From Oxalobacteraceae bacterium (lineage in GTDB: Bacteria > Pseudomonadota > Gammaproteobacteria > Burkholderiales > Burkholderiaceae_D): a DNA stretch of 52,698 nt. Of the stretch, positions 8,532 to 18,260 are shown in pieces. The first letter of the stretch is position 1. Each line of letters starts with the position of its first letter. Position numbers and translations under genes: made by a program. The notes under the pieces were generated by a model. The model did no database searches. It was not told the origin of the DNA and worked only from the letters and a program-made list of their open reading frames with translations. The DNA lies in assembly GCA_025352145.1 (NCBI GenBank), contig JANXTY010000055.1, positions 1 through 52,698 on the forward strand, read 5' to 3'.

Positions 8532-9179
8532 TTATTTACGGGTTCCAACAACTTCGATTTCAACCCGACGGTTTTGGGCGCGACCGGCGCTGGTTTTATT
8601 GTCGGCTACGGGCTGCTTCTCGCCTTTGCCTTCGGTATAGACGCGGCTGACTTCGACCCCTTTCGATACGATGTATGCTTTTACTGCTTCGGCACGACGG
8701 ATCGACAATTTTTGGTTATATTCATCGCCGCCCACTGAGTCAGTATGGCCGACAGCAATGATTACTTCAAGATTGACAGTTTGCAGCTTCGATACGAGAT
8801 CGTCAATTTTTGATTTTCCTTCGGATTTCAGTACTGATTTATCGAAATCAAACAGGGCATCAGCGGCGAAGGTGACCTTTTCGGCTGTTGGCACAGGCTT
8901 TGCCACAGGAATAGTAGTAGTGGTGGTGGTATCCACTGTCATCATAGTGGTTGTGGTGGTGGACGTGGTGGTGGTGATTTCAGCATCGCAGCCAGCGATA
9001 GCATCGGCTTTGGCCCAGTACCCTGTACGCCAGCACAAACCTGTGTTGTTGCGTACAACAACTCCACGGTTGTCTTGTGCATAAGCACTGTTTGGTTTAG
9101 CAGCTTGAATGTCTTCTGCCGACGCGGAAAGTGTCACAAATGCCGAGGCGGCAAGAACGAAGGTAATTACTTTATTCAT
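8532..9179 (-). CDS. OmpA-family outer-membrane protein with threonine-rich linker
   Basis: The 215-aa protein has a signal peptide (MNKVITFVLAASAFVTLSASA), a short region containing CWRTGYWAKADAIAGCD, a linker made almost only of threonine (about residues 73-93), and an OmpA peptidoglycan-binding domain (about 105-210) with GHTDSVGGDEYNQKLSIRRA and NRRVEIEV. There is no 8-strand beta barrel, so it anchors peptidoglycan in the manner of short OmpA/Pal-type proteins. I chose the ATG at 9179 because AGGA lies just upstream and the signal peptide begins there. OmpA next to ubiG and gyrA is typical of Burkholderiales. The GTG/GTA-rich DNA of the linker could change length by slippage. Confidence 0.88.
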   Translation of the reverse strand: MNKVITFVLAASAFVTLSASAEDIQAAKPNSAYAQDNRGVVVRNNTGLCWRTGYWAKADAIAGCDAEITTTTSTTTTTMMTVDTTTTTTIPVAKPVPTAEKVTFAADALFDFDKSVLKSEGKSKIDDLVSKLQTVNLEVIIAVGHTDSVGGDEYNQKLSIRRAEAVKAYIVSKGVEVSRVYTEGKGEKQPVADNKTSAGRAQNRRVEIEVVGTRK

Positions 9180-9529
9180 ATTTTTCCTATTAGAGTAAGA
9201 TGATGTATCTGCAACATTTAGCAAAACCAAAGCTTCCCAAATAATTGATTTTTTATTCTACCATGTGTTTTCATTCATAAAATGTGGCAAGAATTTGTGG
9301 GGTGCTATATCCGCTGTATCTTTAGTAATCGTTGTTTTTTATCCGCTTATCTCGTGGCCCAACGGGCACACCGTGTTGAGATCGGCCTAAATCGTGGCGC
9401 TGAAAAAATCAGAGCAACAGGTTGCCCATGTTAAAATCTCACAGCTAGGCCTAGACGCTTTGTATAGAGCACTCGTTCTTGAGCGTCCATTTAAGTTAAC
9501 CTTTCATAAAAAGATCAGCCGAACCGCCA

Positions 9530-12139
9530 ATGGATCAATTCGCAAAAGAAACAATCCCTATTTCCCTCGAAGAAGAAATGCGCAAGAGCTACCTCGATTA
9601 TGCGATGAGCGTAATCGTGGGCCGTGCGTTGCCGGATGTGCGCGACGGTTTGAAGCCGGTGCATCGTCGGGTTCTCTTTGCGATGCACGAGATGAATAAC
9701 GTGTGGAATCGCCCTTACGTAAAGTGCGCGCGCGTGGTTGGCGAAGTCATGGGTAAATACCACCCGCATGGCGATCAGTCGATCTATGACACGCTGGTGC
9801 GGATGGCACAGGATTTTTCGTTGCGTTACACGCTGGTGGACGGACAGGGCAACTTTGGTTCGGTCGACGGCGACAACGCTGCGGCAATGCGTTATACCGA
9901 GTGCCGCTTGGATAAAATCGCGGGCGAAATTCTGGCCGATATCGAGAAAGATACGGTCGATTTCGTCCCCAACTACGACGGCAAGGAAAGAGAGCCATCG
10001 GTCTTGCCGACCCGTATTCCCAATCTGCTCATCAACGGTTCCTCCGGCATCGCGGTCGGTATGGCGACCAATATCCCGCCGCACAATATCACTGAAGTGA
10101 TCAATGGTGCATTGCATGTATTGCGCAATAGCGATTGCACGATCGATGAGCTGATCGAAATCATTCCGGCGCCGGACTTCCCGACTGCGGGAATTATCTA
10201 TGGGGTATCGGGCGTGCGTGACGGTTACCGCACTGGCCGCGGCCGCGTTGTGATGCGCGCCAAGACCCATTTTGAAGAATTCGGCAAAGAAGGCCGTATC
10301 GCGATCATCGTCGATGAGTTGCCATATCAGGTGAATAAAAAATCCTTGCTCGAGCGCATCGCTGAAAACGTGCGCGATAAAAAGCTCGACGGCATTTCAG
10401 ACATTCGTGACGAATCCGACAAATCGGGCATGCGCGTAGTGATCGAGCTTAAGCGCAACGAAGTGCCTGAAGTCGTACTCAATAATCTGTACAAGCAAAC
10501 CCAGTTGCAAGACACCTTCGGCATGAACATGGTGTCGCTGGTCAACGGCCAGCCCAAGCTGCTTAATCTGAAGCAGATGCTGGAATGCTTCCTGTCGCAT
10601 CGCCGCGAAGTCGTGACACGGCGTACCGTATTTGAATTGCGCAAGGCGCGCGAACGCGGCCATGTGCTGGAAGGTCTGGCCGTTGCGCTGGCAAATATCG
10701 ACGATTTCATCGCGATCATCAAGGCAGCGCCGACGCCGCCGATTGCAAAAGCTGAATTGATGGCGCGGCCCTGGGATTCTTCTATGGTGCGTGAAATGTT
10801 GGCCCGCACGGGTGCCGATAACGCAGCCGGAATCGACGCTTTCCGTCCTGAGAATTTGCCCAAGCATTACGGTATTCAAAAAGACGGCTTGTACAAATTG
10901 TCTGACGATCAGGCGCAGGAAATTCTGCAAATGCGTCTGGCGCGCCTGACCGGTCTGGAGCAGGACAAGATCGTCAACGAATACAAAGATGTGATGGCAC
11001 AAATTGCCGATCTGCTCGATATTTTATCCAAGCCGGAGCGTGTGACGGTCATCATTACGGATGAGCTGACACTGGCTAAAAATGAATACGGTGAAGGCAA
11101 TAAGGACGTTCGCCGTTCGCAGATCGAATTAAATGCTACCGATCTCGAAACCGAAGATCTGATCACTCCGCAAGATATGGTGGTGACGCTCTCGCACACT
11201 GGGTATATGAAGTCGCAGCCGGTGTCCGAATACCGCGCACAAAAACGAGGTGGGCGTGGCAAGCAGGCGATGGCGACTAAGGAAGACGACTGGATCGATC
11301 AGCTCTTTATCGCTAACACGCACGACTACATTTTGTGTTTTTCTAATCGCGGCCGTTTGTATTGGCTCAAGGTATGGGAAGTGCCGCAAGGCTCGCGCAA
11401 TTCACGCGGCAAGCCGATCGTTAATATGTTCCCGTTGCAGGACGGAGAAAAAGTTACCGTCATTTTGGCGATTTCTGGTGAGAATCGCAGCTTCCCCGAA
11501 GATCGGTACATCTTTATGTCTACCAGTCTGGGCACTGTTAAAAAGACCCCGTTGCGTGACTTCAGCAATCCGCGTAAGGCCGGTATTATTGCGGTCGATC
11601 TGGACGAGGGCGATTTCCTGATCGGTGCAGCATTGACCGATGGCAAGCACGACGTGATGCTGTTTTCCGACTCCGGCAAGGCAGTTCGCTTTGACGAAAA
11701 CGATGTGCGTCCAATGGGTCGTACTGCTCGTGGGGTGCGCGGCATGAATCTGGACGATGGTCAGCAAGTAATCGCTTTGCTGGTTGCTGAAAACGAGCAG
11801 CAATCGGTATTGACTGCCACAGAAAATGGTTTTGGCAAGCGTACCCCGATTACTGAATATACGCGTCACGGTCGTGGTACCAAGGGCATGATCGCGATTC
11901 AGACTAGTGAACGTAACGGCAAAGTGGTGGCCGCAACGTTGGTCGATACTAGCGATGAAATCATGTTAATTACCACAGGCGGTGTCTTGATTCGTACCCG
12001 CGTTTCCGAAATTCGCGAGATGGGTCGTGCCACCCAAGGCGTTACCCTGATCGCCGTAGAAGATGGCACTAAGTTGAGTGGCTTGCAGCGGATTGTGGAA
12101 AGTGATGTGGAAGATGATGTTGAGGATACGGAAGAGTAA
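9530..12139 (+). CDS. gyrA: DNA gyrase subunit A
   Basis: The 869-aa protein has the GyrA breakage-reunion domain with catalytic Tyr122 (AAAMRYTE) and the C-terminal beta-pinwheel with the GyrA box (QKRGGRGKQ) and repeated blades, ending in an acidic tail. With GyrB it introduces negative supercoils. The quinolone-resistance region reads [10 protein letters not shown]: residue 83 (CAG at 9776-9778) is Gln, where susceptible bacteria usually have Ser or Thr, while Asp87 is kept. The gene downstream is pheA rather than the expected serC. Confidence 0.97.
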   Translation: MDQFAKETIPISLEEEMRKSYLDYAMSVIVGRALPDVRDGLKPVHRRVLFAMHEMNNVWNRPYVKCARVVGEVMGKYHPHGDQSIYDTLVRMAQDFSLRYTLVDGQGNFGSVDGDNAAAMRYTECRLDKIAGEILADIEKDTVDFVPNYDGKEREPSVLPTRIPNLLINGSSGIAVGMATNIPPHNITEVINGALHVLRNSDCTIDELIEIIPAPDFPTAGIIYGVSGVRDGYRTGRGRVVMRAKTHFEEFGKEGRIAIIVDELPYQVNKKSLLERIAENVRDKKLDGISDIRDESDKSGMRVVIELKRNEVPEVVLNNLYKQTQLQDTFGMNMVSLVNGQPKLLNLKQMLECFLSHRREVVTRRTVFELRKARERGHVLEGLAVALANIDDFIAIIKAAPTPPIAKAELMARPWDSSMVREMLARTGADNAAGIDAFRPENLPKHYGIQKDGLYKLSDDQAQEILQMRLARLTGLEQDKIVNEYKDVMAQIADLLDILSKPERVTVIITDELTLAKNEYGEGNKDVRRSQIELNATDLETEDLITPQDMVVTLSHTGYMKSQPVSEYRAQKRGGRGKQAMATKEDDWIDQLFIANTHDYILCFSNRGRLYWLKVWEVPQGSRNSRGKPIVNMFPLQDGEKVTVILAISGENRSFPEDRYIFMSTSLGTVKKTPLRDFSNPRKAGIIAVDLDEGDFLIGAALTDGKHDVMLFSDSGKAVRFDENDVRPMGRTARGVRGMNLDDGQQVIALLVAENEQQSVLTATENGFGKRTPITEYTRHGRGTKGMIAIQTSERNGKVVAATLVDTSDEIMLITTGGVLIRTRVSEIREMGRATQGVTLIAVEDGTKLSGLQRIVESDVEDDVEDTEE

Positions 12140-12210
12140 TTTTTGTATTCTCGTCGTTTAGTCATCATTTCATCATGATTGAGACGGCGGAGGTGTCTTA
12201 GAGCCCGCTC

Positions 12211-12368
12211 TTTGCATAAATTATCCGAGTCCTTGCTTGTCTTTTGTTTTGTTTCGTAAGGGAATTTTCTTCAGCCCGTCGGTGGAACAACACCGACGCT
12301 CCTTCAGAAAACCGCCTTATCAATCAAAATCCTGCGCAATCCTTTTCCGAATTTATGCAAATATCAGG
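12211..12368 (+). repeat. Structured intergenic element, copy A
   Basis: The element is closed by a perfect 12-bp inverted repeat (12211-12222 with 12350-12361) and contains an inner 8-bp hairpin (12277-12284 with 12291-12298). It is clearly related to 25004-25151: the first 36 bases match at 30 positions, and the 3' third also aligns, ending in ATCAGG in both. It fills the centre of the 377-base gap between gyrA and pheA, on the strand of pheA. The rest of the gap holds no gene; 12440-12500 has a repeated TGTTGTATTTA. It could be a MITE-like repeat or a structured leader RNA. Confidence 0.6.
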
Positions 12369-12516
12369 CTAGGTCGCGTGACATAAAGCGGTCTTTTTTA
12401 GTGTGTAAGGTGCGCCATGCGTGCCTTATTTCAGTGTTGATTCAAGTCTGTTGTATTTAGCTTGTTGTACCCAGTGTGTTGTATTTAACTTTCTATACCA
12501 ACGCAACCTCGTGATC

Positions 12517-13587
12517 ATGGATGAAAAACTCAAACCCTTGCGGGTGCAAATTGATGCAATCGATGCGCAGATTCTTGATCTTCTGAACCGGCGAGCCCAG
12601 GTAGCGCAGGAAGTTGGCCATGTGAAAGCAGAAACCAACGCGCCGGTTTTTCGTCCTGAGCGCGAAGCCCAGGTTTTGCGTTGCATCGCAGCTAGTAATC
12701 CTGGCCCTTTACATGGTCCTGATGTGCAGACTATTTTTCGCGAGATTATGTCTGCTTGCCGTGCGCTGGAGAGGCGGGTGACAGTGGCTTATCTTGGCCC
12801 TGTCGGCACGTTTACGGAGCAAGCGGTGTATCAGCAATTCGGTCATGCAGTCGAGGGTATGCCATGTGCTTCTTTTGATGAAATATTTCGCGTAACGGAA
12901 ATCGGACTGGCTGATTTTGGTGTGGTGCCGATTGAGAATTCGTCAGAGGGGGCAGTCAATCGCACCCTCGATTTGCTGTTGCAATCTACCCTGACGATTA
13001 GTGGAGAAGTTTCGTTCTTGGTTCATCAATGTTTGATGACCCAAAGCGGTAGCATGGATGGCGTGAAACGTATTTGTGCGCACTCGCAGGCATTGGCACA
13101 GTGCCAGTCATGGCTCAATCAACATTATCCAGGGATCGAACGCCAGGCAGTGACATCCAATGGGGAGGCCGCGCGCATGGCAAGCGAAGATCCGAGCACA
13201 GCTGCGATCGCAGGCGAAGTCGCCGGGCAGGCCTACCGTTTACCGGTGGTGAAAGCGCACATCCAGGACGACCCACACAACCGGACACGTTTTGCCGTTG
13301 TTGGGCGTCTTCAAACTACACCCAGTGGCAAGGATCAGACATCGCTGGTATTGTCGGTGCCCAATCAGGCGGGCGCTGTCTATAACCTGCTAGCGCCCCT
13401 GGCCACACATGGCGTATCCATGACCCGATTTGAATCGCGGCCAGCCAGGATGGGGACTTGGGAATATTATTTTTATGTTGATATAGAAGGTCATGTACAG
13501 GATGAGAAAGTGGCGAAGGCATTGGAAGAGCTAAAGCAAAATGCGGCTTTTTTTAAGGTATTGGGATCCTATCCTTCGGGGATGTAG
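12517..13587 (+). CDS. pheA: Bifunctional chorismate mutase/prephenate dehydratase
   Basis: The 356-aa P-protein has an AroQ-type chorismate mutase domain (about 1-90, IDAIDAQILDLLNRRAQVAQEVG), a prephenate dehydratase domain (about 93-270, starting VAYLGPVGTFTE and including NRTRFAVVG with the TRF motif) and an ACT domain (about 280-350) with the ESRP phenylalanine-binding motif. It makes phenylpyruvate from chorismate and is probably feedback-inhibited by Phe. The ATG at 12517 gives the family N-terminus; the GTG at 12421 would add 32 residues unlike it. It heads the pheA-hisC-tyrA-aroA set. Confidence 0.95.
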   Translation: MDEKLKPLRVQIDAIDAQILDLLNRRAQVAQEVGHVKAETNAPVFRPEREAQVLRCIAASNPGPLHGPDVQTIFREIMSACRALERRVTVAYLGPVGTFTEQAVYQQFGHAVEGMPCASFDEIFRVTEIGLADFGVVPIENSSEGAVNRTLDLLLQSTLTISGEVSFLVHQCLMTQSGSMDGVKRICAHSQALAQCQSWLNQHYPGIERQAVTSNGEAARMASEDPSTAAIAGEVAGQAYRLPVVKAHIQDDPHNRTRFAVVGRLQTTPSGKDQTSLVLSVPNQAGAVYNLLAPLATHGVSMTRFESRPARMGTWEYYFYVDIEGHVQDEKVAKALEELKQNAAFFKVLGSYPSGM

Positions 13588-13678
13588 TTTCATTGCATGT
13601 ATGAATAGGACAACGGTATACCGTGCTCTTCCCGGGATTTTTTTAGTTATTTTTTTAGACGTTTTTTTAGAGTAATTT

Positions 13679-14785
13679 ATGTCGATTCAATTTGGTCCTG
13701 ATTACGTTCGTGCCATTGCCCCTTACCAAGGCGGAAAACCGATTTCCGAAGTTGCCCGGGAATTCGGTTTGGACGAAGCAAAAATCATCAAGCTCGCATC
13801 GAATGAAAATCCGCTCGGTGTGCCAGAATCGGCCAGGCAGGCGATACTCAAAGCAACTGCCGATATCGGGCGCTATCCTGATGCCAACGGGTTTGATTTA
13901 AAAGCAGCCCTTTCTGCCAAATACGCAGTACCTCAAGAGTGGATTACGTTAGGCAATGGCAGCAATGACATCTTGGAATTAGCCGCACATGCTTTTGTGC
14001 AGCCGGGTCATTCCGCGATTTACGCGGAATACGCATTTGTCGTATATGCGCTGGCAACACAGGCAGTGGGAGGGCGTGCTATCGTCGTTCCCGCACGGAA
14101 TTTCGGACACGACTTAGATGCCATGTTGAATGCGATTGATGCCGATACCAAGCTTATTTTTATCGCCAATCCGAATAATCCGACCGGCACCTTTATTCCC
14201 GCTGCTGAGATCGAGGCTTTTTTGAGGAAAGTTCCGTCACACATTGTGGTGGTGTTGGATGAGGCCTATAACGAATTTCTAGCGCCACCATTGCAGTACG
14301 AATCGACTGCTTGGATCAGGCAATTTCCGAATCTGCTGGTATCTAGAACGTTTTCCAAAGCCTATGGATTAGCGGGTTTAAGAATTGGTTTCGGCATCGC
14401 ACAGCCCGACATTACCGGCTTGCTGAATCGCATACGTCAGCCGTTCAATGTGAATTCGCTGGCGCAAGCAGCGGCAGTTGCAGCATTAAATGATGATGTA
14501 TTTTTACGGACCAGTGCGAAGCTCAATGCCGAGGGATATATCCAATTGACTGAAGCGTTTGAAGAGATGAACCTCGAATATATCCCTTCCTTTGGCAATT
14601 TTGTGATGGTCAAAGTGGGGGCGGACAATGATGCGGGAGCACGCGTGAATCTAGAACTCTTAAAGCGAGGCATCATCGTACGTCCGGTGGCTAACTATGG
14701 CTTGCCGCAATGGCTGAGAATTTCTATCGGCTTGGAGCAAGAAAATGCCGCCTTCCTTGCCGCATTAAAAAATATGCTGGCTTAA
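13679..14785 (+). CDS. hisC: Histidinol-phosphate aminotransferase
   Basis: This 368-aa fold-type I PLP enzyme has the SNENPLG substrate-binding start, NPNNPTGT, DEAYNEF and the PLP-binding lysine near residue 227 (SRTFSKAYGLAGLRIG). It converts imidazole acetol-phosphate with glutamate. Members in aromatic operons of this group often also accept phenylpyruvate, which suits the place between pheA and tyrA. The ATG at 13679 follows a T-rich tract with no clear ribosome-binding site. Confidence 0.93.
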   Translation: MSIQFGPDYVRAIAPYQGGKPISEVAREFGLDEAKIIKLASNENPLGVPESARQAILKATADIGRYPDANGFDLKAALSAKYAVPQEWITLGNGSNDILELAAHAFVQPGHSAIYAEYAFVVYALATQAVGGRAIVVPARNFGHDLDAMLNAIDADTKLIFIANPNNPTGTFIPAAEIEAFLRKVPSHIVVVLDEAYNEFLAPPLQYESTAWIRQFPNLLVSRTFSKAYGLAGLRIGFGIAQPDITGLLNRIRQPFNVNSLAQAAAVAALNDDVFLRTSAKLNAEGYIQLTEAFEEMNLEYIPSFGNFVMVKVGADNDAGARVNLELLKRGIIVRPVANYGLPQWLRISIGLEQENAAFLAALKNMLA

Positions 14786-14813
14786 ATAAAACATCCAATA
14801 GCGAATCTCACAC

Positions 14814-15713
14814 TTGTTTAATAAAATCGTTATTTTCGGCGTCGGTTTGATTGGCGGATCATTTGCACTGGCATTAAAAAAAGCCGGTGCTGTGAAGCAG
14901 GTCGTCGGTATTGGCCGCACGCCTTCCTCGCTTGATCGTGCCAAGGAATTGGGCATCATCGATGTCATCAGTACTTCGCTCGATGATGCTTTGTCAGGGG
15001 CCGATTTGGTATTGATTGCAGCGCCGGTTGCGCAGACCGAAGCAATATTCGCTGTCATCAAGCCTCATTTGCAGCCAGGTACAGTCGTTACTGATGCGGG
15101 CAGCACCAAAACCGATGTCGTGGCCTCCGCACGCAAAGCGTTGGGAGAAAAAATAGCCCAGTTCGTGCCCGGCCATCCGATTGCAGGACGAGAATTGAAT
15201 GGGCCTGACGCCGCAGTCGCCGAATTATACGTGGGCAAAAAAGTGGTACTCACAGCGTTGCCCGAGAACAGCCCCGACAACGTGGCGCGGGTTGCCAAAG
15301 CATGGCAACTATGTGGCGCAATCCTTCATGCCTTGTCGCCGCAGGAACACGACCATGTGTTTGCTTCGGTGAGTCATTTGCCGCATTTACTGGCTTATGC
15401 GTTGGTCGATGACATCGCAAAAAAGTCGCACGCGGATATATTGTTTCAATACGCTGCCAGCGGGTTTCGTGATTTCACGCGGATCGCCGGCTCTTCCCCC
15501 GAGATGTGGCGAGACATCAGTTTGGCCAATAGTGCGGCATTGCTGATTGAATTGGATAGCTATATAGCCCAATTGACTTCGTTGCGGCACTCGTTGGCCA
15601 CTGCCGATGGCACTGCGCTTGAAGCCGTTTTCGCCAACGCGCAGCGTGCCCGGAGAAATTGGGCGCGCGCTATCGAGGCAACTGAAAAACAGGCGTCAGA
15701 GGGTGGCGACTAA
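14814..15713 (+). CDS. tyrA: Prephenate dehydrogenase
   Basis: The 299-aa protein opens with a Rossmann motif ([17 protein letters not shown]) and has GHPIAGRE and the helical prephenate dehydrogenase C-terminus ([14 protein letters not shown]). It oxidatively decarboxylates prephenate toward tyrosine. The start appears to be TTG at 14814. No in-frame ATG or GTG lies between the upstream stop (TAG at 14799-14801) and the Rossmann motif, and there is no strong ribosome-binding site. The gene is 28 bp after hisC, so coupled expression is likely. Its last codons hold a GAGGG that may serve the small frame at 15713. Confidence 0.93.
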   Translation: MFNKIVIFGVGLIGGSFALALKKAGAVKQVVGIGRTPSSLDRAKELGIIDVISTSLDDALSGADLVLIAAPVAQTEAIFAVIKPHLQPGTVVTDAGSTKTDVVASARKALGEKIAQFVPGHPIAGRELNGPDAAVAELYVGKKVVLTALPENSPDNVARVAKAWQLCGAILHALSPQEHDHVFASVSHLPHLLAYALVDDIAKKSHADILFQYAASGFRDFTRIAGSSPEMWRDISLANSAALLIELDSYIAQLTSLRHSLATADGTALEAVFANAQRARRNWARAIEATEKQASEGGD

Positions 15714-15751
15714 TGACGGAATCAAGCCCTTACATTGGATGCGACGAATGA
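15713..15751 (+). other. Possible 12-codon coupling frame between tyrA and aroA
   Basis: The tyrA stop overlaps an ATG (TAATG). This ATG has GAGGG 9 bases upstream and opens a frame reading [12 protein letters not shown], whose TGA overlaps the proposed aroA ATG (ATGA). This would pass ribosomes from tyrA to aroA, which otherwise has a weak ribosome-binding site. The peptide itself has no recognisable function, and chance is possible. Confidence 0.35.
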
Positions 15752-17085
15752 CTCATCATCAAAAACATTTTCCTCACTACATCGATTTGAAGCCGGTGAT
15801 TCATGCGCAGGGAGTGGTGCATTTACCTGGCTCAAAAAGTATTTCCAACCGAACGCTATTGCTTGCTGCCTTGGTTAACGGCACCACGCAAATTATGGAT
15901 TTGCTGGCGTCTGACGATACCTTCGTGATGTTAGGTGCCTTGCGTGCTCTGGGCGTGAAATGGGAGCAGATCAATGACACTTCGCAATATATTGTGCATG
16001 GTGTGAACGGTATTTTTCCGGCGCATCATGCCGACCTTTTCATGGGCAATGCCGGGACTGCCATTCGTCCATTGACGGCAGCGCTGGCGGTGATCGGCGG
16101 TGACTACACCTTGCATGGCGTGTCACGCATGCATGAACGCCCCATCGGCGATCTGGTCGATGCGCTCAATGCGGTGGGAACCCAGATTGAATACACTGGG
16201 CAGCCTGGTTATCCGCCATTACGCATTCGGCGCGGGCATGTACATGCGCAGCGTTTAAGCGTGCGCGGCAATGTGTCGAGTCAGTTCCTGACCGCCATTT
16301 TGATGGCTGCGCCGATGATGGCCCGTGATCATAGTGTGACGATAGAGGTGGTGGGCGATTTGATTTCCAAGCCATATATCGACATTACCCTCAATTTGAT
16401 GCAGCGTTTTGGTGTGAGTGTCGAGCGCGACGGTTGGCAATCATTCACCATTAGCGCTGGTCAGCACTACACAAGTCCGGGCACGATTCACGTGGAAGGC
16501 GATGCTTCATCGGCCTCCTATTTCCTGGCGGCTGGCGCGATTGCCGGCGGGCCGGTGCGGGTGGAGGGGATTGGCAAAAATAGTATCCAAGGTGACGTGC
16601 GTTTTGCGGATGCTTTGCAAAAAATGGGGGCGACTATCACGATGGGCGAGAACTGGATAGAAGCGAAGTCGAACGGTGTGCTGAAGGCGATCGATGCGGA
16701 CTTCAATCATATTCCTGATGCTGCAATGACCATTGCAGTGGCGGCATTATATGCCGATGGCTCAAGCATTTTGCGCAATATTGGGAGTTGGCGTGTCAAG
16801 GAAACCGACCGCATTTCTGCGATGGCAACCGAACTGCGCAAGCTTGGTGCGACGATTGAGGAAGGGGCGGATTATCTGCGCGTGACTCCACCCGAGCAGA
16901 TTCAAGCAGCGACTATCGATACTTACGACGATCATCGGATGGCGATGTGTTTTTCGCTTGCGACATTAGATGGTGTTGCACGTCGGGGTAATCAGATGCG
17001 TATTAATGATCCGCAATGTGTAGCCAAAACGTTTCCTGAATACTTCGATGCCTTCTCGAAAATTGCCCATAACAATTTGTTCTGA
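15748..17085 (+). CDS. aroA: 5-enolpyruvylshikimate-3-phosphate synthase
   Basis: The 445-aa protein has [17 protein letters not shown] (with Lys30), [44 protein letters not shown] and DDHRMAM, all typical EPSP synthase motifs over two repeated half-barrels. It joins shikimate-3-phosphate and PEP in the shikimate pathway. I chose ATG 15748 for family fit and its ATGA junction with the preceding small frame; ATG 15739 in the same frame is possible. The frame is open back to 15607 inside tyrA, but that extension is not family-like. Confidence 0.95.
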   Translation: MTHHQKHFPHYIDLKPVIHAQGVVHLPGSKSISNRTLLLAALVNGTTQIMDLLASDDTFVMLGALRALGVKWEQINDTSQYIVHGVNGIFPAHHADLFMGNAGTAIRPLTAALAVIGGDYTLHGVSRMHERPIGDLVDALNAVGTQIEYTGQPGYPPLRIRRGHVHAQRLSVRGNVSSQFLTAILMAAPMMARDHSVTIEVVGDLISKPYIDITLNLMQRFGVSVERDGWQSFTISAGQHYTSPGTIHVEGDASSASYFLAAGAIAGGPVRVEGIGKNSIQGDVRFADALQKMGATITMGENWIEAKSNGVLKAIDADFNHIPDAAMTIAVAALYADGSSILRNIGSWRVKETDRISAMATELRKLGATIEEGADYLRVTPPEQIQAATIDTYDDHRMAMCFSLATLDGVARRGNQMRINDPQCVAKTFPEYFDAFSKIAHNNLF

Positions 17086-17356
17086 GCATGTTGTTGCGAT
17101 TAACGAGTTGCGCCGGATACCCGGCGTTGGTTCCAGTATTGCCCAAGACTTTTATGATCAGGGATTTCGTTGCGTGGATCAACTTAAAGGTTGCGACCCC
17201 CAGCTTCTGTACGCAAGGCAATGTGAAATTCAAGGTGGTCATGTAGACCGTTGTTGGTTGTATGTGGCGCGTTGCGCGGTGTACTTTGCGGAAACGCCTC
17301 AACCTGAACCAGAAAAGTTAAAGTGGTGGAACTGGAAAGATGCCTTAGGCAAGTAA
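17048..17356 (+). CDS. Helix-hairpin-helix protein of the Cdd1 (pathogenicity locus) type
   Basis: The 102-aa protein has a helix-hairpin-helix core ([20 protein letters not shown], near 22-41) followed by [17 protein letters not shown] and [16 protein letters not shown], matching small Cdd1-like proteins. Helix-hairpin-helix modules usually bind DNA without sequence preference. The actual role is not known to me. The start at ATG 17048 overlaps the end of aroA by 38 bp; a start inside the frame at a TTG near 17110 is possible. Insertion between aroA and cmk does not break the operon direction. Confidence 0.7.
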   Translation: MPSRKLPITICSEHVVAINELRRIPGVGSSIAQDFYDQGFRCVDQLKGCDPQLLYARQCEIQGGHVDRCWLYVARCAVYFAETPQPEPEKLKWWNWKDALGK

Positions 17357-17431
17357 ATATTCCTACTGTGTTTTTATCTTCCCGTGGGGAAAATAGGGGC
17401 GCTTCAATAAAATCAATTCGTCATACTCACT

Positions 17432-18103
17432 ATGCCCACCTCACATATCCCTGTTATTACCATCGATGGCCCTACTGCTTCTGGCAAAGGAACGGTGGCT
17501 CATTGCGTTGCGTACAGGCTAGGTTTTCATTACCTTGACTCTGGCGCTTTATACCGTTTGACTTCTTTGTCGGCTTTACGGAAGGGCGTCGATCTTTCTG
17601 ATGAGCATGCTCTTTCCAAGCTGGCTGGCGCATTGCCATGCACGTTTGAGGGGGAACGTGTCTTTTTGGGGCACGACGATGTTAGTGTCGCCATTCGTGC
17701 CGAGGAGGTGGGTAATGCCGCGTCTAAAATTGCAGGACTCACGGCAGTAAGGCAGGCTTTGTATGGCCTACAGCTGCATTTTCGAAAAGCGCCCGGGTTG
17801 GTTGCTGATGGCAGGGACATGGGAACCGTCATTTTCCCCCATGCGACCTTAAAAGTGTTCTTGACGGCGAGCGTAGAGGCGCGTGCGCAAAGACGCTATA
17901 AGCAATTGATTGACAAGGGATTTTCTGCTAATATGACAGACCTTTTGAAGGATCTGAATGAGCGTGACGAGCGCGATGCAAATCGTACAGTTGCGCCACT
18001 TAGACCCGCCGAAGGTGCTGTGATTCTCGATACGTCGACGATGGCTGCTGATGAAGCAGTCGGGCGTGTGTTGGAAATGTATGCGGCCATTAAGGCTGCA
18101 TAG
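17432..18103 (+). CDS. cmk: Cytidylate kinase
   Basis: The 223-aa NMP kinase has the P-loop GPTASGKGT (13-21), [10 protein letters not shown] for CMP binding, [13 protein letters not shown], and a lid with AQRRYKQL and [12 protein letters not shown]. It phosphorylates CMP and dCMP. The order aroA-cmk-rpsA is widely conserved in proteobacteria. Confidence 0.96.
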   Translation: MPTSHIPVITIDGPTASGKGTVAHCVAYRLGFHYLDSGALYRLTSLSALRKGVDLSDEHALSKLAGALPCTFEGERVFLGHDDVSVAIRAEEVGNAASKIAGLTAVRQALYGLQLHFRKAPGLVADGRDMGTVIFPHATLKVFLTASVEARAQRRYKQLIDKGFSANMTDLLKDLNERDERDANRTVAPLRPAEGAVILDTSTMAADEAVGRVLEMYAAIKAA

Positions 18104-18260
18104 TGCATGGGCCCTAATGTCGGCACAGTCAGTTTTGTAACAGTGTCGTGAAGTACGTGTTCGTCGGACGCAAAGTCTGTACGGATGTTGATCAACCTAA
18201 CCCAGTTTAAGTCGCAATGTGCGATCGTTGCTGGATAACCTGCTTTTAAGCCTCTAACCT

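Noticed and set aside
8671-9084. Valine-rich open frame opposite the OmpA-like gene
   Set aside because: It mirrors the Thr-rich repeat of the real gene and has no other protein-like features.
9515-10270. Long open frame (251 codons) opposite the start of gyrA
   Set aside because: gyrA is certain on the other strand and the frame reflects its codon bias.
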